This document shows positions 10,612-22,651 of a stretch of 64,000 nucleotides of DNA, piece after piece (within the stretch, counting starts at the first letter, position 1; each line of letters starts with the position of its first letter). The position numbers and the translations under genes were made by a program. This DNA is from Malus domestica. Its lineage: Eukaryota > Streptophyta > Magnoliopsida > Rosales > Rosaceae. The notes below the pieces were generated by a model. It saw nothing but the letters and a program-made list of their open reading frames with translations. It was not told the DNA's origin and ran no database searches. The DNA lies in NCBI RefSeq assembly GCF_042453785.1, contig NC_091665.1, forward strand, positions 31,831,001 through 31,895,000. The letters are read 5' to 3'.

Positions 10612-11135
10612 GAACCTTTGCCCGACGGAGCTCCGTTGGGTAAACTCCTATTATGTGGTCAAAAGTATAACTTCAATTTTCGACGTACCATAACTATCCG
10701 CCCATGTGTCTAGAAAAATCCACTGACATAACCCTTGCTCGACGAGCCTCCGTTGGGTAAACCCTTAACGGTCAAAAGTCCATTTTTCAATTTTCGACAT
10801 GTCACAAATATTCACCCACGTGTCTTGAAAAATCCACCGACATAACCCTTGCCGGATGGAACTTTGTCAGGTAAACCCCTATTCAGTCAAAAGTCCATTT
10901 TTCAATTTTCGACGTGTCACAAATATTCGCCCACGTGTCTTGAAAAATCTACCAACACAACCTTTGCCGAACAAAACTCCATTGGGTAAACCCATATTCG
11001 ATCAAAAGTACAATTCCAATTTTTGACGTGTCACCCACGTGTCTTGAAAAATCCACCGACACAACCTTTGCCCGACAAACCTCCGTTGGGTAAACCCCTA
11101 TTCAATCAAAAATCCAATTCCAATTTTCGAAGTGT
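10612..11135. repeat. CACTA subterminal tandem repeats
   Basis: About five units of 100-120 bases. Each has CCCGACGGAGCTCCGTTGGG or a variant (a near-palindrome), then GGTAAACCCCTATTC, CAATTTTCGACGTGTCAC, and CCCACGTGTCTTGAAAAATCC. A further partial unit with GTTGAAAAATCCACCGACAC resumes at about 12750, beyond the nested insertion. Arrays of this kind near CACTA ends are transposase binding regions in characterised elements. Confidence 0.8.
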
Positions 11136-11339
11136 CATAAGTTATGACCCGGCGATATTTTTTTTAGTAAAAATAAAATATCTTTAAAATATTGCGATAA
11201 TATCACTAATATCGCGATATTACCGATATTAGCGATATTATCGCGATATTCGTCGTCGCCGCCGCCGGGAGGTGAGAAAGGGATCCAGAAACCAGATCGA
11301 AGAAGATGGATCCAGAAACCAGATCGAAGAAGAAGGATC

Positions 11340-11770
11340 CAGTAACCAGATCAAGGGAGAGACGAAGACGGAGAGACCGAGGAGAGACGGAGACGGAGAG
11401 ACCGAGGCAGAGATGGAGACGGAGAGACCGAGGCAGAGACGGAGACGGAGAGACCGAGGCAGAGACAGAGACGTAGAGACGGAGATGGCGATCAGGTGGT
11501 GTCGCCGTTGATGTGGTGTGGAAGTGAGGGTGTGGGTTGTTCACGGGGAGAAGGAGAGAGTGCAGAGAGGGCGAAGAGGGAGAATGAGGGTTGTTCACGG
11601 GGAGAAGGAGAGAGTGCAGAGAGTGCAGAGAGCGATGAGGAGGTGTCGCCATTGAAGTGGTGTGGAAGTGAGGGTGTGGCGTGTGGGTTGGTTCACGGGG
11701 AGAAGGAGAGAGTGCAGAGAGAGAGCACGGTAGAGATGAGAGAGTGAGGGAAAAGAGAGATCTGAGAGAA
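11340..11770. repeat. Purine-rich minisatellite
   Basis: The plus strand is almost all A and G. A 26-bp unit beginning ACCGAGGCAGAG repeats at 11401, 11427 and 11453. Further right, GTTCACGGGGAGAAGGAGAG recurs three times (about 11538, 11592 and 11692). Such homopurine tracts can form triplex structures. It lies inside the nested insertion. Confidence 0.8.
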
Positions 11771-11996
11771 AAGAGAGACGGGGACACAAAAGCAAGGTGG
11801 GCCCCCTGGGCACACCTATTAAGATCTAAAAATAATTTTAAAAACAAGATAAACTCAAACTTAGTGAAAATACAATTTAAATTGGGATGGGTGTAACAAT
11901 CTACCCCTCTTAAAAGAATTTCGTCTCCGAAATTTAAAATCACTTACTAAACTGAAATACTAGAAAATAGGAAGAAGAATATATGTGTATAAAGAG

Positions 11997-12310
11997 AAAT
12001 CAAGTCCAAATAATTACATCATATTAAAATTTGATTAATTTTTTTTCAGTTACATATATTCTATATGATAAATTTCTATTTTAAATCAAGTCCAAATAAT
12101 TACATCATATTAAAATTTGATTATTTTTTTTTCAGTTACATATATTCTATATGATAAATTTCTATTTTAAATCAAGTCCAAATAATTACATCATATTAAA
12201 ATTTGATTATTTTTTTTTCAGTTACATATATTATATATGATAAATTTCTATTTTAAATCAAGTCCAAATAATTACATCATACTAAAATTTGATTAATTTC
12301 TTTTCAAGTA
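11997..12310. repeat. 86-bp tandem repeat
   Basis: Units begin AAATCAAGTCCAAATAATT at 11997, 12083, 12169 and 12255, giving an exact 86-bp period with three full copies and a partial fourth. The copies are almost identical, so the array expanded recently compared with the surrounding decayed sequence. Confidence 0.92.
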
Positions 12311-14061
12311 TCTACTTTTGAACTACTCACCACGTTCACTCTATGTGATACTAAGTCACTCATGTATCTTACCATACAATGTATAAAGTGTAAAATATTG
12401 TACTAATTCATTATATATAAATGATTATGGTGTGTTTAAACTTATTTCATTAATTACTACATATTTTCTACACTTACAATGTTTGCCAGCTCGCTATATA
12501 ATCAACTTAAATCAGTTAAATCCATCATGCAATGCATTTCCTTCCAATTTTTTGTGATAAACTAATAGATAATTGACTAAATAAACATCCTGCAAAGTTT
12601 CAATAAAAATTTCCAAGTTTTTCTTACAATTTCCGTGGTTTCCATGTAATTTTTATCGATATCGATATTATCCCGATATTTCCATCGATATTTCTGTGTT
12701 TTCGGATTACCGATATTTCCGATATTACCGATATTTTCTTCCTTGGTCATAACTATCCACCCACGTGTGTTGAAAAATCCACCGACACATCACCGCTCTG
12801 GTTTTTTACCCTTATCTTACCAAGTCGAGGAACAATATGTGGCTCATGAGCCTTTCTCGGAGGTGGTGGTTTGGGAGGATACGCCAATTATGACAACGAG
12901 GTCAAGGAGGATATTTATGTAAGTATTTATTTATATTCATTTATTGTAAATTTCATTACAATAGATAATATTTAAATTATAATTGATAATCTTACTTTGT
13001 TTCCCTTGTTTTTTTTTTGTTAAATTTTTTTTAGGCTTCTATGGTACAGAAAAAAGATGAGTACCTCGTTAACCTCTTCTAGCAACATTCAGACATGCCT
13101 ATGGACTATTTGACACCTGATCTAGAGTTTTCTCTCCATATGTTGATGGACGGGTTAAGGGAAGGAAAAGCAAGGATGTTTAGTACCTAGGACTGGGTTG
13201 AGTTCGGGAAGTCGAGTCTTCTTATTTATCTAGCTTTACTTCATCAATCTAGACTTCCAAACTTCCAGACTTCAGCAGGTGGAGGAGCTGGCACGCCAAA
13301 GGCACTTGTACTTCACTATTGTATCCCAGTTGTTGTCAGCTTCTGGCATTAGGTTCCCAAGCTGCTAATCGAGCTTTTGCAACCATTCCTTCCGCCATTT
13401 TAGGAGCCCCTTAGCAGCCGCCCAAACAACTGCCTCATCAGCCACAGGACCCCCCATCACAGTAGTTTGCATTTTTGTTTGTAATATAATTGTACGAACA
13501 ATTTTGTTTTGGGTTGTAAATATTATATTTCCATTTTTACACTAATTGTTTTTAAAATTTTTGAAATTAAAATTAATTTTTTTCCATTTTTTGTAATAAC
13601 TTTTTTATTTTAGAATTAAATAAATTATTTAATAGTTTTAAGTTTTTTTTATAATAATGTTTTTTTTACCCAAATGGAGGTGTCATCGTAAAACGTGACA
13701 ACTGTGTCGTCGGGTTAAGCCCACCACATTTTTTTAATTATGTCTAACCAATTAGGTAGATTCTGTCGAGGTCAATTGGGTCAACACACTCTCGTCCGAT
13801 GATGTCTTTCGTCGCGCTAACTTCTCTTTACCCAACATAAGAGTTTATACACCGTGTAAGGCCCTATGATGATTTATGCCCGACTATTCTATGCCGACGA
13901 ACTTCCATCGAGTAAAGTTTCCGGCGACAAATTGTCCTTTTAGTTGATGAAAATTTTCCGTCTGCCAAAGGGATTTTTTGTAGTGGTAACACATGATGTT
14001 TCTATTTGTTGTACTTCATGAAATTATTTTTCCACAAGTAATTCTTCTGCTATTATTTTAT

Positions 14062-14345
14062 TTATGATAATTTTTTTTGTTTGAAAATGAGCGATGCCTT
14101 TATTTGATTGATTACATAGTAGAATCTTAGAGGCGGACATCCCGTATAATAATGGAGGATTCTCAAACCTGGAACGCATGAGTAGAAACTCAACACCCTA
14201 TCGATTAGGATATTGGACCATAAGCAAAGCTTAAGTTCTCCACACTTGCCGCAAGGGCACAGCAAGTTAATAGCAGGAATCGATTGTGATGAATCACTCT
14301 CCACCTGCACCCATTTTAAACCCATCCTGGCTGACTTATTAAGTT
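14062..14345 (-). mobile_element. LINE 3' end remnant (RNase H-like piece)
   Basis: On the minus strand a short frame starting GLKWVQVESDSSQ resembles the beginning of the RNase H-like domain near the 3' end of plant L1 LINEs, where VESDS is typical. A T-run at about 14071-14079 on the plus strand would be the poly(A) tail. The copy is strongly 5'-truncated and lies next to the CACTA end. Confidence 0.5.
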
Positions 14346-16256
14346 GTTTGGTTTATATTTAGAACTGGGCTTTCTTAATGCTGATAGGGATTTTGGTCAG
14401 GCTCACCTTCCTTCATAGAGCATTAGATTGTCATAGTGCACCCAAAAATTAATGACCAAATTAGCCCATAAGATAAAGATGAAGGAAATTCATTGGCCCA
14501 TAAAATGGAATACGTGTACAAACAATGGAAGTGCGTTTTAAATTCTCTTTGCATACAAATTCTTTATGCACACATATTCTCCAATCTCCATATCATGGAG
14601 AAAAACTTAGTTATACCATCACATACAAAACCCCTCTTTATCATGTGATGATCGAGATAAACATACAGATAAGATGTATGATTTCATGCAAGCTTTTTTT
14701 TTCCTACTATTTGCGAAAGGAAGAAATAACAGTTAGTATTGGAAGGATAGCCGCTCTTTTTCTTATTAGAATAATGGAGGGAATGATAGTCTCGTTGCTT
14801 ATGTGGTTTGTGATATGATAAATACATAGCTTTAAGTCTTTCGTACACCTCTTCTTAATTATGTTTGTTGTTTCCGTGTGATTTATTCAATAAATTGTAA
14901 ATTAATTGTGATATTGGCCAAATAATTTCCTTGAATAGTTACAAAAGGGTTTTATATAATACAGAGAGTAAACATGATCCTAAATTAACACCTATACAAA
15001 TTGTTTCCTAGTTTACATGTTTGTACAGAATGGAAGGTAAATTAATATTAGTTGACTCTCCATGATACAAGGAAATCACTGTAATAGAGAACCAACTGAT
15101 TTTGGTTCACTTAACGGAAGTCTGTATTTATCAACTCCCTCTGTAGTTTAGAATGTTATCTCGGCCATTAATGGGAGATAAAAAAGTGTGGGGTTTTTTT
15201 TTTCTTGCGTGTCTGTGTTTGAAAAGTTATGAATCGATTGATAACCCCAATTATCATATTCAGTTCGAATGGCAGTGTCGTGGATGTCATAGCCATCGAT
15301 CCTCGGGGTGATCACGTAGTTCCTACAAGGTGAAGATGATGGGGGTGACCATAATTTTTCTTCATTTAGCCGCTACATACCCCGTCTGATCCCCTATTTG
15401 TCGATTCAATATAACCTTGCTCTGCACGAGTGTACTGTATGGCCAAGAAAACCCTCAATGATCCCTTCCTGGCAACTATGTTACTAGCGAAACTAGCAAA
15501 GTTTAAACTATTTAAACAAGCCACTAGCACTGTCAACATTAAAATGTCTTTTGCAGGTATATCTCTCATTGATGGCAAATGAAGATAACATCTCTCATTA
15601 GTGGCAAGCGAATATGACGTCTATAACTTCTTGACATGATTATAAGATTACATGCTGGAGAATTAGAGGACCTCAATTTTTTTTTGTTTTACATTAATTT
15701 CTAATTAAAAGAGTGTCAAATTTTATGAAATTTTTTTCCTTCTTGTTCACACTATATCTTTATTAAGTATCAATAACGACTCACTACAAAGTTTTCTCCT
15801 TGGATTGGGACGTTATGTCTTCCCATTTGCTGCTTGGCCCATATGTGTTCGAATTGCAATGAAATAGTGGGGAGTGGGACGTGGTCAAATATTTTGAGTG
15901 CAAAGCATCAAACCGTAGGAAACACAAGTTGTTGAGTGTTGGAGGGTAACGATCAACACCTAAAAGTAGGGTTCTTTCAAAATTTTGTACATCTTTGGCT
16001 TGTTTGTGTAACCACGAGGTAACAATAACTGCATAAATAAATTCATATATAAACATAGTGGGAAACAATACGACATCATTCTGGTGTCACTTGCAAATCA
16101 TAAATGTTAAATTTAGTGATAATACATATGAAAAATATCAAGATAAGCTGCCACCTTTGACCTCTAAAAACAATGATGAAGTAAAATTTTGGATTCCAGA
16201 GGCCATGAGGTGTTGGTCATTCACACTTTTGCTTCCTAATCCATTAACTTATATAA
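14346..16256. other. Intergenic sequence, no gene recognised
   Basis: AT-rich DNA with several short frames (for example 14525-14818 plus and 15784-16068 minus) that have no recognisable domains and no coding bias visible by eye. No RNA gene or clear repeat boundary was seen. Confidence 0.4.
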
Positions 16257-16570
16257 AGGACAAAATTAATATATTTTAAGGCCACTATGTATATGTTTGC
16301 AGTATTTAAGATAATATAGGTTTCCATGTAATACTATAAGGACAAAATTAATATAGTTTAAGGCCACCATGTAGATATTTGTAATATTTAAGATTATACA
16401 GGTTTCCATGTATATGTTTGCAGTATTTAAGATAATATAGGTTTCCATGTAATATTTAAGATTCTAGGTTACCATGTAATACTATAAGGACAAAATTAAT
16501 ATATTTTAAGGCCACCATGTAGATATTTGTAATATTTAAGATTATACAGGTTTCCATGTAAAATTTTAGA
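16257..16570. repeat. Local direct repeats (TTAAGGCCACCATGTA units)
   Basis: The block AAGGACAAAATTAATATA.TTTAAGGCCAC.ATGTA recurs near 16257, 16338 and 16486, mixed with ATTTAAGAT.ATA.AGGTTTCCATGTA copies. It lies about 280 bases downstream of the ERF1B-like gene on its 3' side. No coding content. Confidence 0.8.
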
Positions 16571-16845
16571 CTGCAATACTTGAGACAGAAAATTATGTTA
16601 ATCCACATGTTGTACATTACGTCTCTTTCAACTTTACAAAGAAGAGGGAATTAGTTAACAGAATTCACTAAGGCCGTAGATCTAAACTGCATCGTGACCC
16701 CTCAACTCTCAACTAGGACCTTTGATCCAATGGTCAAACCAACGAGGATAAAAAGAGAAGGTCAAAAGTGAAGGAAAGAAAATTAACTTAATAATTAATT
16801 AAAAAAAAAAAAAGATATCTGAAAGATGAATATTATGATTCCTTT

Positions 16846-17607
16846 TTACTGCGGACACCAGTTATTACTTCCACAGGAGCTTATGTCCAAAAGTTCTTCC
16901 AAATACTCAACGCCCAAATCCTCTAATACCATCACATTTTGTGGCAAAACTTCATTTACTTTTCTTTGATCCGTGTTTTGGCTAACTGGTTTATTACACT
17001 TTTTGTGCATCGACTTTCTTTTCATGGAGTGCCTCCTCTTGAGTGCGATGACAGGTGAGCACGCTTCATCGTGTTTATACTTGATTTCCTGAAGAGACTC
17101 TTGGACAACTTGTGCTGGAAAATTAAGCACAGCCAAAGAACCCCTCAGTGCAAATGCAGCTTGGTCATAAGCTAAAGCAGCTGCCTCAGGGCTATCGAAT
17201 GTGCCGAGCCAAACCCGAATTCCATTCCTTGTTGAGTCTCTTATTTCGGCAGCATATTTTCCCCAAGGCCTTCTCCTCACCCCTCTATAAGCCTTCTCCT
17301 TTGTGGATTTTTCTTCTAGGGGTTGGTTGTTGGCTGAAGTCACCTCCTCTTCTTTAACCCTATTGAAGCTGTTCGCCTCGTTCTGTGCAACAAATGTCTG
17401 TTTTGCGCCTCTGGCCACCACATCGTAGAGCAACATGTCTAGGGAGTCGTTGATGTTAGACGCTGAAAAGTTCATCAACTCATGGCCATTGAAAGGAAGT
17501 AGTAGTGATTCATCATCCCATGAAAAGCAGTCTAGTGAACCGAAGGAGGAATCCGATGAGAAATCTGAAGGACTTGAAAATTGGAAGAAAGCAGACTCCA
17601 TTTCCAT
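16846..17607 (-). CDS. ERF1B-like: Ethylene-responsive transcription factor, ERF1B-like (group IXc)
   Basis: Intronless gene of 253 residues, from ATG 17607 to TAA 16846. The AP2/ERF domain spans about residues 106-164 ([18 protein letters not shown]), with the Ala and Asp that mark the ERF rather than the DREB subfamily; it binds GCC-box DNA. The N-terminus is acidic and Ser/Phe-rich. A basic stretch [10 protein letters not shown] (190-199) is a likely nuclear signal. Residues 229-240 ([12 protein letters not shown]) match the C-terminal activation motif of ERF1/ORA59-type proteins, which link ethylene and jasmonate signals to defence genes. A TATA box stands about 110 bases upstream. ERF15 or ORA59 are possible alternative names. 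The nearest relative among the two other ERFs is 24.7 kb away. Confidence 0.93.
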   Translation of the reverse strand: MEMESAFFQFSSPSDFSSDSSFGSLDCFSWDDESLLLPFNGHELMNFSASNINDSLDMLLYDVVARGAKQTFVAQNEANSFNRVKEEEVTSANNQPLEEKSTKEKAYRGVRRRPWGKYAAEIRDSTRNGIRVWLGTFDSPEAAALAYDQAAFALRGSLAVLNFPAQVVQESLQEIKYKHDEACSPVIALKRRHSMKRKSMHKKCNKPVSQNTDQRKVNEVLPQNVMVLEDLGVEYLEELLDISSCGSNNWCPQ

Positions 17608-17713
17608 GTGGGTTGGGATTGAAAGGGTGTCTAAATTTGTGGTTTCCTTTTGTTCCTTCTTTTTCTTGAGGGTGTGGGTGTTTCTTTGTTATGGTACCAA
17701 AAAGGCCAAGGTC

Positions 17714-17722
17714 CTATATATA
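17714..17722 (-). promoter_or_regulatory. TATA box of the ERF1B-like gene
   Basis: The minus strand reads TATATATAG, about 110 bases before the ATG at 17607, the expected distance for a short 5' leader. Confidence 0.6.
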
Positions 17723-17920
17723 CATGAAGAAAAATAAGAAGGTTTTTGAATTTTGAACTAAAGACGCCCCATAAGATTACAAGGGCAGATATTAGATAAT
17801 GTAAATGATTAAAATAAGCAATGAAAGCTACTAGTTATGGACAGGGAGGATGTTTTAGGATTGTCCACCAAAATCTACAGAAGCTTGCGTTCTTTGGTTA
17901 TAACACGGACCGTACTTTTA

Positions 17921-17949
17921 GGCACGTGGGTCAAATAAGGCCCGGCGGC
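17921..17949 (-). promoter_or_regulatory. G-box and GCC core upstream of the ERF1B-like gene
   Basis: CACGTG lies near 17923, and GCCGCC (reverse of GGCGGC at 17944-17949) about 340 bases upstream of the ATG. GCCGCC is the core that ERF proteins bind, so auto- or cross-regulation within the ERF cluster is possible. The full AGCCGCC box is not present. Confidence 0.35.
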
Positions 17950-19130
17950 GGGGTCTGACCTAAATTAACAAATTACATATAATTATATGATTGTGAAGTT
18001 GCCGTAGCATCATGGTAATCCACAAGGCTCAATCCACAATTATTTGTAATCGGGTCGGTTTGCATAACGAATTGAATAAACAGTTTGTTTCATATATAAG
18101 GAATTTAGTTGTGGAGTGGTGCAGCTGGCCATGGGAGCCAGTCGGCTAAACAAACAACAAACATTATAAGGGTTAAGGAAATTATTATGGGTTTGGATTA
18201 TTTCTCCTTCCATTTAAAAAAAAAAAGATAGGAGAGAATCTAACTCCAATCATTAGTCATCCACTATATAAAAAAGAGGACATGATTAATCCCATTAATG
18301 ATTTTTTGTTGTAGACTTGCATAACTCAAATAATTAAAAAGAAAACTAATGAAAATGACTTAAAAAGTTTGAATTTTAACGAAGAGGACAAAATAAATGG
18401 TAAAATGAATAGTACTATAATTGATTTTTTAATGTAAAAATATGATTTTTCGTTAAAGTAAATAGTACCAGGAGCTTTTCGTTAAAGTATCCATAATTAA
18501 AATCATTTTTTCCGTATTTAGAATCTTGAATGCTTGTTGCGCCCTATAATTTCTATCTAAGCAGTATCTGCTCCACCTACTAGCCCTAAAACCGTGGGTG
18601 TAGGTTGTTTTTATTTTTTTATTTTTTATATTTATAAATGATAAGTAATTTACATCAAATTCATTAAACTACAAAAAAGAAAATTCGAACATAGAACTTT
18701 GTATTTTGTATGGACGAATACTTTTATCCAACTGAATCATTTGCGTGAGTGTAAGTCGTTTTAGTGGAATAAGTATTGCTACAAGCCACATATAAAAAGA
18801 GAATATTTTTATAAATGAATTAAACAAATTATATACTACTAAATTGGGTTTTGTGTGAGGAATCAAAATATGAATACATATAAGATCCATCGACATCATT
18901 TAAGTATTTAAAAAGCTTCAGGAGGAAATATTGATGGTATTTTTATTATCTGATTTTGTCTTTTCTCAAAACTTGATTTTTGAATACTATAAATCTATAG
19001 CATGCTTTATTGCATAAACCAATTATGTCTTTACACTTGAGTGCGGAGTTGACCGTCACCGATCTCTCCTCTTCTTAACAACCAATAATTTAACACACTA
19101 ATGCTATCGTATATTAAAATAAATAAATGA
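17950..19130. other. Intergenic sequence upstream of the ERF1B-like gene
   Basis: AT-rich. A MITE-like piece around 18400-18490 contains TTTTCGTTAAAG twice. No gene recognised. Confidence 0.4.
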
Positions 19131-19134
19131 GAAT

Positions 19135-19725
19135 AATACTTGGGTACTGACTGTTTAGTACCCAAAACAGTGACCCAATGACGTGGTCCAGTAATAATAA
19201 AATACCTGTCGTTTAAACTCTCCCCAAATACTCGTTGTCTTGTTAACCAAACACCCCACTTTCATCTTAAACCCATAACCAAACACTCATCTTCTTCCTT
19301 GCTTCTTCCCAGGCCCAGTGTCCCCACCTCTTTCGGTCGATCTCATCCCGCAAACCCCTCCTCCGACCACCATTCCGTCTCCCTTCGCCGGAGACCTCGT
19401 CGCCTCCATCCTTGATCTGGAAATATACCTTATTGCTTGTGAAGGAAAAATTAATAAGTAGTACTGAGATCTATAGCCATAGAGGTTGTTAAGAGATGGA
19501 TGGTGCATATGGACAACAAAGAGGAAGGATCGAAACTTGGCTTCTGGGCTGAAGGACATGAAATTGTTCTGTGTTTCTCCATCGTTGGGGTTAGAGAAGA
19601 GAGATGTTTGGTTGCAAGAATAGCTGATAATTTTAATATATGTAAATTATACACATGTATCTTTGTTTGTGGGCCAAGTCACAGTCAGTATACTTGTGGT
19701 ACTGAACAGTCGGTGCCCAAGTATT
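19135..19725. mobile_element. TIR element of about 590 bp with GC-rich interior
   Basis: The ends are inverted repeats of about 30 bp: AATACTTGGGTACTGACTG on the left against AATACTTGGGCACCGACTG read from the right on the opposite strand. The interior (19300-19420) is richer in GC than its surroundings and looks exon-like, but no protein could be named. No clear target duplication was found because the flanks are simple AAATAAAT sequence. Superfamily unassigned. Confidence 0.65.
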
Positions 19726-19773
19726 GTCAAATAAATAAATAAATAAAACCTCATAAGTTTGGAAGTATTCTTA

Positions 19774-19961
19774 TTCACCATCATAAACTATGATGTATAC
19801 TCACCATACACCTAATCAATTGACACGTGTCATTTCATTTAATTTTGGTTAATTTTTTTCAAAATTGAAAAACTAACATTTAATATGAAAATTAGCTAGA
19901 GTTAAGTGAAATGACACGTGTCAATTGATTAGGTGTATACCACATAGTTTATGGTGGTGAA
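19774..19961. mobile_element. MITE with long inverted arms
   Basis: TTCACCATCATAAACTA on the left is mirrored by TAGTTTATGGTGGTGAA on the right, and the arms continue through ATACACCTAATCAATTGACA / TGTCAATTGATTAGGTGTAT and AATGACACGTGTC. The element is 188 bp and would fold into a near-complete hairpin. Each arm carries ACACGTGT. Confidence 0.85.
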
Positions 19962-20126
19962 CAAAAATGCTCTCGAATTTAACCAAATATGCATATAAGA
20001 TGCCATAAATAACTTCAAAATAATCTGACATAAATAACTTCAAAATAATCCGACATCATTAACTTCATAAATAATCTGAAGTGGAAACATTTTTATATAA
20101 TTTTGTCTGTTATGTGGTTTGATTAC

Positions 20127-20340
20127 GCGAGTCCGGATCCTCTTTGTGGGGATCTCTAAAATTCGTGAATTGTATCCGTTTATCGTATATCATGCGGTCA
20201 GAAATCATTTTAAATATTTTTATTTAAAATTAAACATAAACAGTACTTAACAAAAACTGACCACACGATATATAGTGAATGAACATGATTCACGGATCTC
20301 CAGGATTCTCACTAAAATGATCCGAAGAGGATCCTGTTGG
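20127..20340. mobile_element. MITE (GGATCCTCTT ends)
   Basis: GGATCCTCTT at 20135 is mirrored by AAGAGGATCC at 20325-20334, and TGATTAC occurs on both flanks (20120-20126 and 20341-20347). The body has TGTATCCGTTTATCGTATAT, shared with the MITE at 56551, so the two belong to related families. Confidence 0.7.
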
Positions 20341-20347
20341 TGATTAC

Positions 20348-21577
20348 ACTTTTTGTTTTTGAGTTACAAATGTCCCTCCAAGTTATTGATTTTGCTTTAT
20401 TTTATTCAGTTTTGATACATAAAAAGAGCTTCAAATTTTATCAAAATAGAGAAGAAAACAAGTGTTGAGGGATTTTTCAGACGTACAATACATGAAACAT
20501 TAATCGATTCAGGTCTAATTTCACATAAAACTTCTTCCTTTAAGAGCGGTTCTAAACAAAACTATATGGATTCTTTCAACTAGGAGTGTCGCCTAAACAA
20601 TATTGTAATTTATACATAAGAAAAATGAAGTTAGCCAACATGAGAAAAGGACAGGAACCTGGATCTTTCAAATTTCATCTGCAACTCAAATTTTAGAAGT
20701 ACCATTTGTCCTAAATTGTATTATTAAACAGAAAAAAAAAAAAAAAAAAAAACCAAGATAGTTGAATGAAAAAGTGAAACCCCTTACGCATCAATTGTCA
20801 TTTTCAATGGTGCTGGAAATTAAAGTTTTAGACCAATAATGCCTAAGATTACCGACACTTTAAAATTCGATTCTTAAATTTCTTACTGATCTTGGAACGA
20901 TCTTCATGCCAGTTTGTGGGTCTGTGGTTTTGTATCACGTGCACTTAAGGAATTTTCGGTATATTGTAACACGGCTACTTATTGTTACTATTTAATTTAA
21001 ATCATAACACATAAATTTAACTTATAGTGAGGTATACTATCTTTTTAATCCATATTTATTATAACACGTAAAGTAATAAATCAAGTGACGTACGTTTCTT
21101 GTAGAGATAAAAACTCCTCAATAATAGCTAAATATAGATAATTTATATTTTACATATTTATTCAAATATCATAAGTGGAGAATTTTATATGGATTCGGTC
21201 GGTCAATTGACTTTTGACTTGCTGCATTTCATGCACAGATGGTCATGTCTTACAATGCTTCGTTGTGCATGGTGACATTTTATTTCGACTGGGTTTCTAC
21301 ATCTTTAACAAATTTTAGTCAAACAACTTCTTGAGTTGTTAAAAGGTCGTTAATTCTAACTTCTGTAGCCGGTCCTTGATATCCATGAAAATAAAATAAT
21401 ACAAAAAAATATTAACGGGAGGTATTCAAAATCAAATTAGAATTTGAAATTTTTTACTTAAGTCCATATAACTTCTTTTTACTCTCAATTTAAACTTTAT
21501 ATATGAAATATCTATATAATCCTATTGCATAATTGTCATCAAGTACAAGATACGATCAATAAATAAAATAAGAAATA
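20348..21577. other. Intergenic sequence, no gene recognised
   Basis: AT-rich, with a poly(A) run at about 20731-20752 and no frame worth calling. Confidence 0.4.
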
Positions 21578-21682
21578 TTATTAGCACTCCAAAAATCTCA
21601 TTTAGCACTCTAAACTTTTAATAATTAGAAAGAAAAATATACTTGTGAGGAGTGTAGAATGAGATTTTTGGAGTGCTAATAA
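21578..21682. mobile_element. Small MITE with perfect 24-bp inverted ends
   Basis: The 24 bases from 21578 (TTATTAGCACTCC...) are exactly the reverse complement of the last 24 ending at 21682. Total length is 105 bp, non-coding. Confidence 0.85.
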
Positions 21683-22651
21683 CAGTTCCCATAAAATAAG
21701 GTTTATCAATAAACGCACACCCAATAATCAAACCCTAACAAAAAATGACAGCATCGTAGATATCATGTTATTAAAAAAATGATCAGCAATACAATTTTTA
21801 TGTTTATGTACATGCTTCTTTCTCTTACACCAAAAATAACAATATCAATTACAAATAAACAAGAAGTTTTCTCACCAAATAGAGCTGCTCTCAACTAGAT
21901 TTCCTATCTTCCATCGAATTGCTTCTCATGTATTTTTGTTGCTTCTGAGTTTTCTAATTTCAAACAGGTACAATTTGATTAACTTAGTGGATCAATTCCA
22001 TTGCCGAGGTATTTATATGATTTAATCTTTTTAGGGTACAGGCTCCTTGGTCTCCTAAATGTTGACCATACATATTCTCTTATACTTCAAAACCTCTCAC
22101 AACATAATGGAAGAAGAATAATCTTTACAACTTTTTTCTCCTGAACGCATGATTCAAGACCAGAATGTTAGAAATGCTACTTCTTTCCTACCTCCTATTA
22201 TTTTGTTTCATGGCACTACAAATTACTTCATACCATTACCATCAAATGTCAAGTATACGTTTCCCCATAAATGAATTATTTGATTGCATGTAGTTATTTC
22301 TTAATGAAAATATTGAAAATCTATATAGTTGGCGCAAAGCAACTTAGAATTTACCAAGAGCAACGATGTAGAGGATGATGGAAACTCTATAAAAAATAAA
22401 TATTGGAAGGAGATAATGTTTGAGGAAAGAATGCTTTGATTTTGGTTTTTTATTTTAAAATGGGTGTAAAGATAAATTTATATATTGAATTGGGCTTGTG
22501 AGGATAGTTTAGGTAGTAAATTTGAGTTTAAAGAGATATTAATAGTTTAATTAAAAATAATATGGGTGCAAAGAGTAAGCTGAGTGTAAAAAGTAGTTAT
22601 ATGAGTTCAAATAAAATTTCCTTAGAATTTTGAGGGATCACTTAGTACTAC
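21683..22651. other. Intergenic sequence, no gene recognised
   Basis: AT-rich, short frames only. The last bases (ACTAC, 22647-22651) are one side of the target site of the next solo LTR. Confidence 0.4.

Larger units (their letters stand above)
11141..12745. mobile_element. Unclassified 1.6-kb insertion nested in the CACTA element
   Basis: The insertion is flanked by GTCATAA on both sides (11134-11140 and 12746-12752) and interrupts an otherwise continuous CACTA repeat unit. Both ends are dense in CGATATT/AATATCG motifs (11150-11250 and 12655-12735). The interior has a nearly all-purine region (about 11340-11770), a plant-like stretch around 11895-11940 and an 86-bp tandem array. No transposase or RT was seen. 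The 245-codon minus-strand frame at 11206-11943 follows from the purine repeats and is not called as a gene. Confidence 0.65.
10600..13985. mobile_element. CACTA (En/Spm-like) DNA transposon remnant with a nested insertion
   Basis: The right end is clear: the minus strand from 13985 reads CACTACAAAAAATCCC, the hallmark CACTA terminus, followed by subterminal motifs rich in CCGACG and its variants. The left part (10612-11135) holds matching subterminal repeats. No transposase was recognised. The middle (12780-13480) contains short exon-like pieces, for instance around LMDGLREGKARMFS, that cannot be assigned. The left terminal CACTA was not found and may be deleted. A 1605-bp element interrupts the body at 11141. 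Confidence 0.75.

Noticed and set aside
11206..11943. 245-codon minus-strand frame
   Set aside because: Almost entirely Ser/Leu/Pro from a homopurine minisatellite; no domain and no plausible gene structure.
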